Shown piece by piece: positions 62,251 to 64,000 of a stretch of DNA of 64,000 nt. The translations under genes and the position numbers were made by a program. The notes beneath the pieces are model-generated. The model did not search any database. It worked only from the letters and a program-made list of their open reading frames with translations, and had not been told where the DNA came from. The stretch lies in assembly GCF_013409625.1 (NCBI RefSeq), contig NZ_JACCBF010000001.1:1801001-1865000 (forward strand), read 5' to 3'. Numbering within the stretch: the stretch's first letter is position 1; each line of letters begins with the position of its first letter. Source of the stretch: Nocardioides kongjuensis (GTDB lineage: Bacteria; Actinomycetota; Actinomycetes; Propionibacteriales; Nocardioidaceae).

Positions 62251-62772
62251 TCACTGAACCGTGGCGGGCACGCCGTCAGTGGTCGGCTTCACCTTGACCG
62301 GCGGCGGGTCGAGCTCGGCCGGGCGCTTGGGGCCGGGCGGCTGCAACGGGAGCCTGTCCGCGCCCGTGGCCGGCTGCGGGTCGCCGCTGATCTTGTCGGA
62401 GCCGAGGTGGATGACGCCGGCGCCGGTGGTGGGCATCACCATGCCGAGCCGCTCGGCCGCGGCGGCGACGTGGGCCGGGTCGTTGAGCGCCTGGATGTCC
62501 ATCTCGAGCGCCTCCTGCTGCGCCCCGAGGTCGGTGGCCTGGTTGCGCAGCGCGGTCTCCCGGAAGGAGGCCTGCTGCATGGAGGTGTTGAACATCAGCA
62601 GGCCGACGACGCCGCCGAGCAGGATCACGCTGACGAACGTCACGAACGGCACCCGCGGCGCGCGGGTTCGCCGCCGTGGGACGACGGTCAGCCGGGCGCG
62701 CTCGAGGGCGGCCTGGGCGACCCGCGGCGCGACGTACGGGAGCCGGTTGCGGAGCGGTGCGGTGGAGGACAT
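62251..62772 (-). CDS. ftsL: FtsL-like septum formation protein
   Basis: A 173-residue bitopic protein. The basic cytoplasmic part (1-40, with ARLTVVPRRRTRAPRVP) is followed by a membrane helix (about 43-62) and an extracytoplasmic coiled coil (about 64-105, SFRETALRNQATDLGAQQEA). A Pro-rich tail ends the protein. Identity rests on topology and position between rsmH and ftsI, since FtsL sequences diverge. It begins 2 bases after the rsmH stop. Confidence 0.85.
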   Translation of the reverse strand: MSSTAPLRNRLPYVAPRVAQAALERARLTVVPRRRTRAPRVPFVTFVSVILLGGVVGLLMFNTSMQQASFRETALRNQATDLGAQQEALEMDIQALNDPAHVAAAAERLGMVMPTTGAGVIHLGSDKISGDPQPATGADRLPLQPPGPKRPAELDPPPVKVKPTTDGVPATVQ

Positions 62773-62774
62773 GT

Positions 62775-63782
62775 CTATTCGGCTCCCTTGCCAGACGACG
62801 TGCTCGGACGGGTGTTCGCGCGGATGCGCTCGATGGCGCGGAGTCGGACGGAGGCGGCGCGAGGGTTCTCCTCGACCTCCGAGGGCGTGGCCTGCTCGGC
62901 CCCCCGGGTGACCAGCCGGTAGGACGGCTCGGCACCCTCGGGCACGAACGGCAGGTCGTCGGGCACGTCGAGTCGGGTCGCGGCGGCGAAGGTCCGCTTG
63001 ACCAGCCGGTCCTCGAGCGAGTGGTAGGACTCGACGACCACACGCCCGCCGACTCCGATCACGTCGACGGCGGCGGGCATCGCGCGCTGCAGCACCCGCA
63101 GCTCGTCGTTGACCTCCATCCGCAGCGCCTGGAAGGTGCGCTTCGCGGGGTGGCCTCCGGTGCGGCGGGCGGGCGCCGGGATGACGTCGTAGAGCAGCTC
63201 GACGAGCCGGGCCGAGCTGCTGAACGGCTCCACCTGGCGCTCGCGGACGACGGCGTCGGCGATGCGGCGCGCCATCTTCTCCTCGCCGTAGTCCCTGAGG
63301 ACCCGGGCGAGATCGGCTGCGCTGTAGGTGTTAAGGACGTCGGCCGCGGTCGGACCGGTGTCGCCCATCCGCATGTCGAGGGGCGCGTCGACGGCGTACG
63401 CGAAGCCGCGCTCCGGCAGGTCGAGCTGCATCGAGGAGACACCGAGGTCGAAGAGCACCGCGTCGACCCCTCCGTCACGCGGCAGGCCCTGGTCGGCGAC
63501 GACGTCGGCGATCTCGTCGTACACCGCCTGCACGCCGGTGAACCGGTCGCCGTACGGTGCCAGCCGCTCGCGGCTCATCGCGAGCGCCTGCGGGTCGCGG
63601 TCGATGCCGATCACGCGGGCCTGCGGGAGCCGCTCGAGGACGGCCTCGCTGTGGCCGCCGAGGCCGAGGGTGCAGTCGACGAGCACGGCGCCGTCGTGGT
63701 CGAGCGCGGGTGCGAGGAGTGCGACGACCCGGTCCAGCAGGACGGGGACGTGGCGGGGACTACGCCCTCCTGTCTCACTCAT
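62775..63782 (-). CDS. rsmH: 16S rRNA (cytosine-1402 N4) methyltransferase RsmH
   Basis: A 335-residue SAM-dependent methyltransferase (also called MraW). [15 protein letters not shown] opens the protein, and the SAM loop is [18 protein letters not shown]. Further conserved parts are [54 protein letters not shown] and [14 protein letters not shown]. It methylates the ribosomal P site. GAGGGG lies about 6 bases before the ATG. It is the first gene of the dcw operon in view; mraZ probably lies beyond the window edge. Confidence 0.95.
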   Translation of the reverse strand: MSETGGRSPRHVPVLLDRVVALLAPALDHDGAVLVDCTLGLGGHSEAVLERLPQARVIGIDRDPQALAMSRERLAPYGDRFTGVQAVYDEIADVVADQGLPRDGGVDAVLFDLGVSSMQLDLPERGFAYAVDAPLDMRMGDTGPTAADVLNTYSAADLARVLRDYGEEKMARRIADAVVRERQVEPFSSSARLVELLYDVIPAPARRTGGHPAKRTFQALRMEVNDELRVLQRAMPAAVDVIGVGGRVVVESYHSLEDRLVKRTFAAATRLDVPDDLPFVPEGAEPSYRLVTRGAEQATPSEVEENPRAASVRLRAIERIRANTRPSTSSGKGAE

Positions 63783-64000
63783 GCGGACCCCTCGACCCTG
63801 GGAATTGGCTCTGCGAACTGGTGCTGCCGGTAAATGCGGCGGATCCGCAGAGCCAGGTCCCGGCCCGCTCCCGCCCCGGTGTTCGGGGTGCCGTCTGGTG
63901 CCGGGGAAGGTGCCCCAGAAGGCGGGGTTCGGCAGGTCGCCTGTGGCCGGGGAAGGTGCTACAGGTGGCTGCCTGGGGAGCGGGAACGGGCTGAGACCTC
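63783..64000. other. leader region upstream of rsmH with hairpin and direct repeats
   Basis: I see no gene in these 218 bases. GGCTCTGCG (63807-63815) pairs with CGCAGAGCC (63846-63854) around a 30-base loop that contains a small nested stem. CCGGGGAAGGTGC occurs at 63901-63913 and 63947-63959, 46 bases apart. No clear promoter was identified. Confidence 0.5.

Noticed and set aside
60472..62922. An 816-codon plus-strand frame across ftsI and ftsL
   Set aside because: It is antisense to two clear division genes and has no recognisable domain.

Overview
The window is core chromosome from a high-GC Gram-positive actinobacterium, most likely Nocardioides or another member of the Propionibacteriales. 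The base composition and strongly GC-biased third codon positions point that way. So do lineage-typical genes: bifunctional PriA in place of TrpF, an ANTAR response regulator (PdtaR type), Wag31/DivIVA with SepF and YggT, the TIGR02234 trp-associated membrane protein, HGxxPAAW and DUF2752 proteins, and a MurE with the DNPR motif of diaminopimelate ligases. From memory, the gene order follows a block conserved in Streptomyces and Mycobacterium that runs from polA through liv, pyk, glt, trp, his and dnaE to the dcw cluster. I see no prophage, transposase, CRISPR array, toxin-antitoxin pair or restriction system.

Layout. 1-2390: the 5' part of polA, a hotdog thioesterase and a GNAT protein. 2609-4961: a three-gene polar amino-acid ABC importer. 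5036-10014: a complete branched-chain amino-acid ABC importer (binding protein, two permeases, two ATPases). 10181-12554: the ANTAR regulator, tRNA-Leu(CAA), a tiny ORF and pyruvate kinase. 12641-18668: glutamate synthase, both subunits. 18811-25581: lgt, a Sco1-like copper protein, trpA-trpB-trpC, four small membrane proteins and hisI. 25590-29185: a heterodimeric ABC exporter with one degenerate ATP site. 29348-37180: hisF, priA, hisH, hisB, hisC and hisD, interrupted by a secreted protein and an amidohydrolase on the other strand. 37240-42992: a LON-domain protein, a YbaK-type deacylase, a membrane protein, dnaE and a GNAT protein. 42979-49037: rluD, lspA, a DksA/TraR protein with a lysine-rich tail, wag31, yggT, sepF, yggS and pgeF. 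49034-63782: ftsZ, ftsQ, murC, murG, ftsW, murD, mraY, murF, murE, ftsI, ftsL and rsmH. The last 218 bases are the leader upstream of rsmH.

How the genes work together. Nitrogen and amino-acid metabolism fill the left half: two importers, GOGAT, Trp and His synthesis. PriA serves both the His and Trp routes. The right half is replication (dnaE) plus cell-wall synthesis and division. Most genes in these operons overlap by 1-8 bases (ATGA, GTGA or TGATG junctions), which implies translational coupling.

No wholly new system stands out. The best leads are: a recurring leaderless-promoter layout at ten genes; a MerR/FtsR-like palindromic promoter upstream of ftsZ; the his operon split by a two-gene insertion; the absence of trpE beside hisI; a PAKK-repeat tail on DksA; a non-ATG ftsW start; and an uncharacterised hairpin leader in front of a secreted Ig-like protein.
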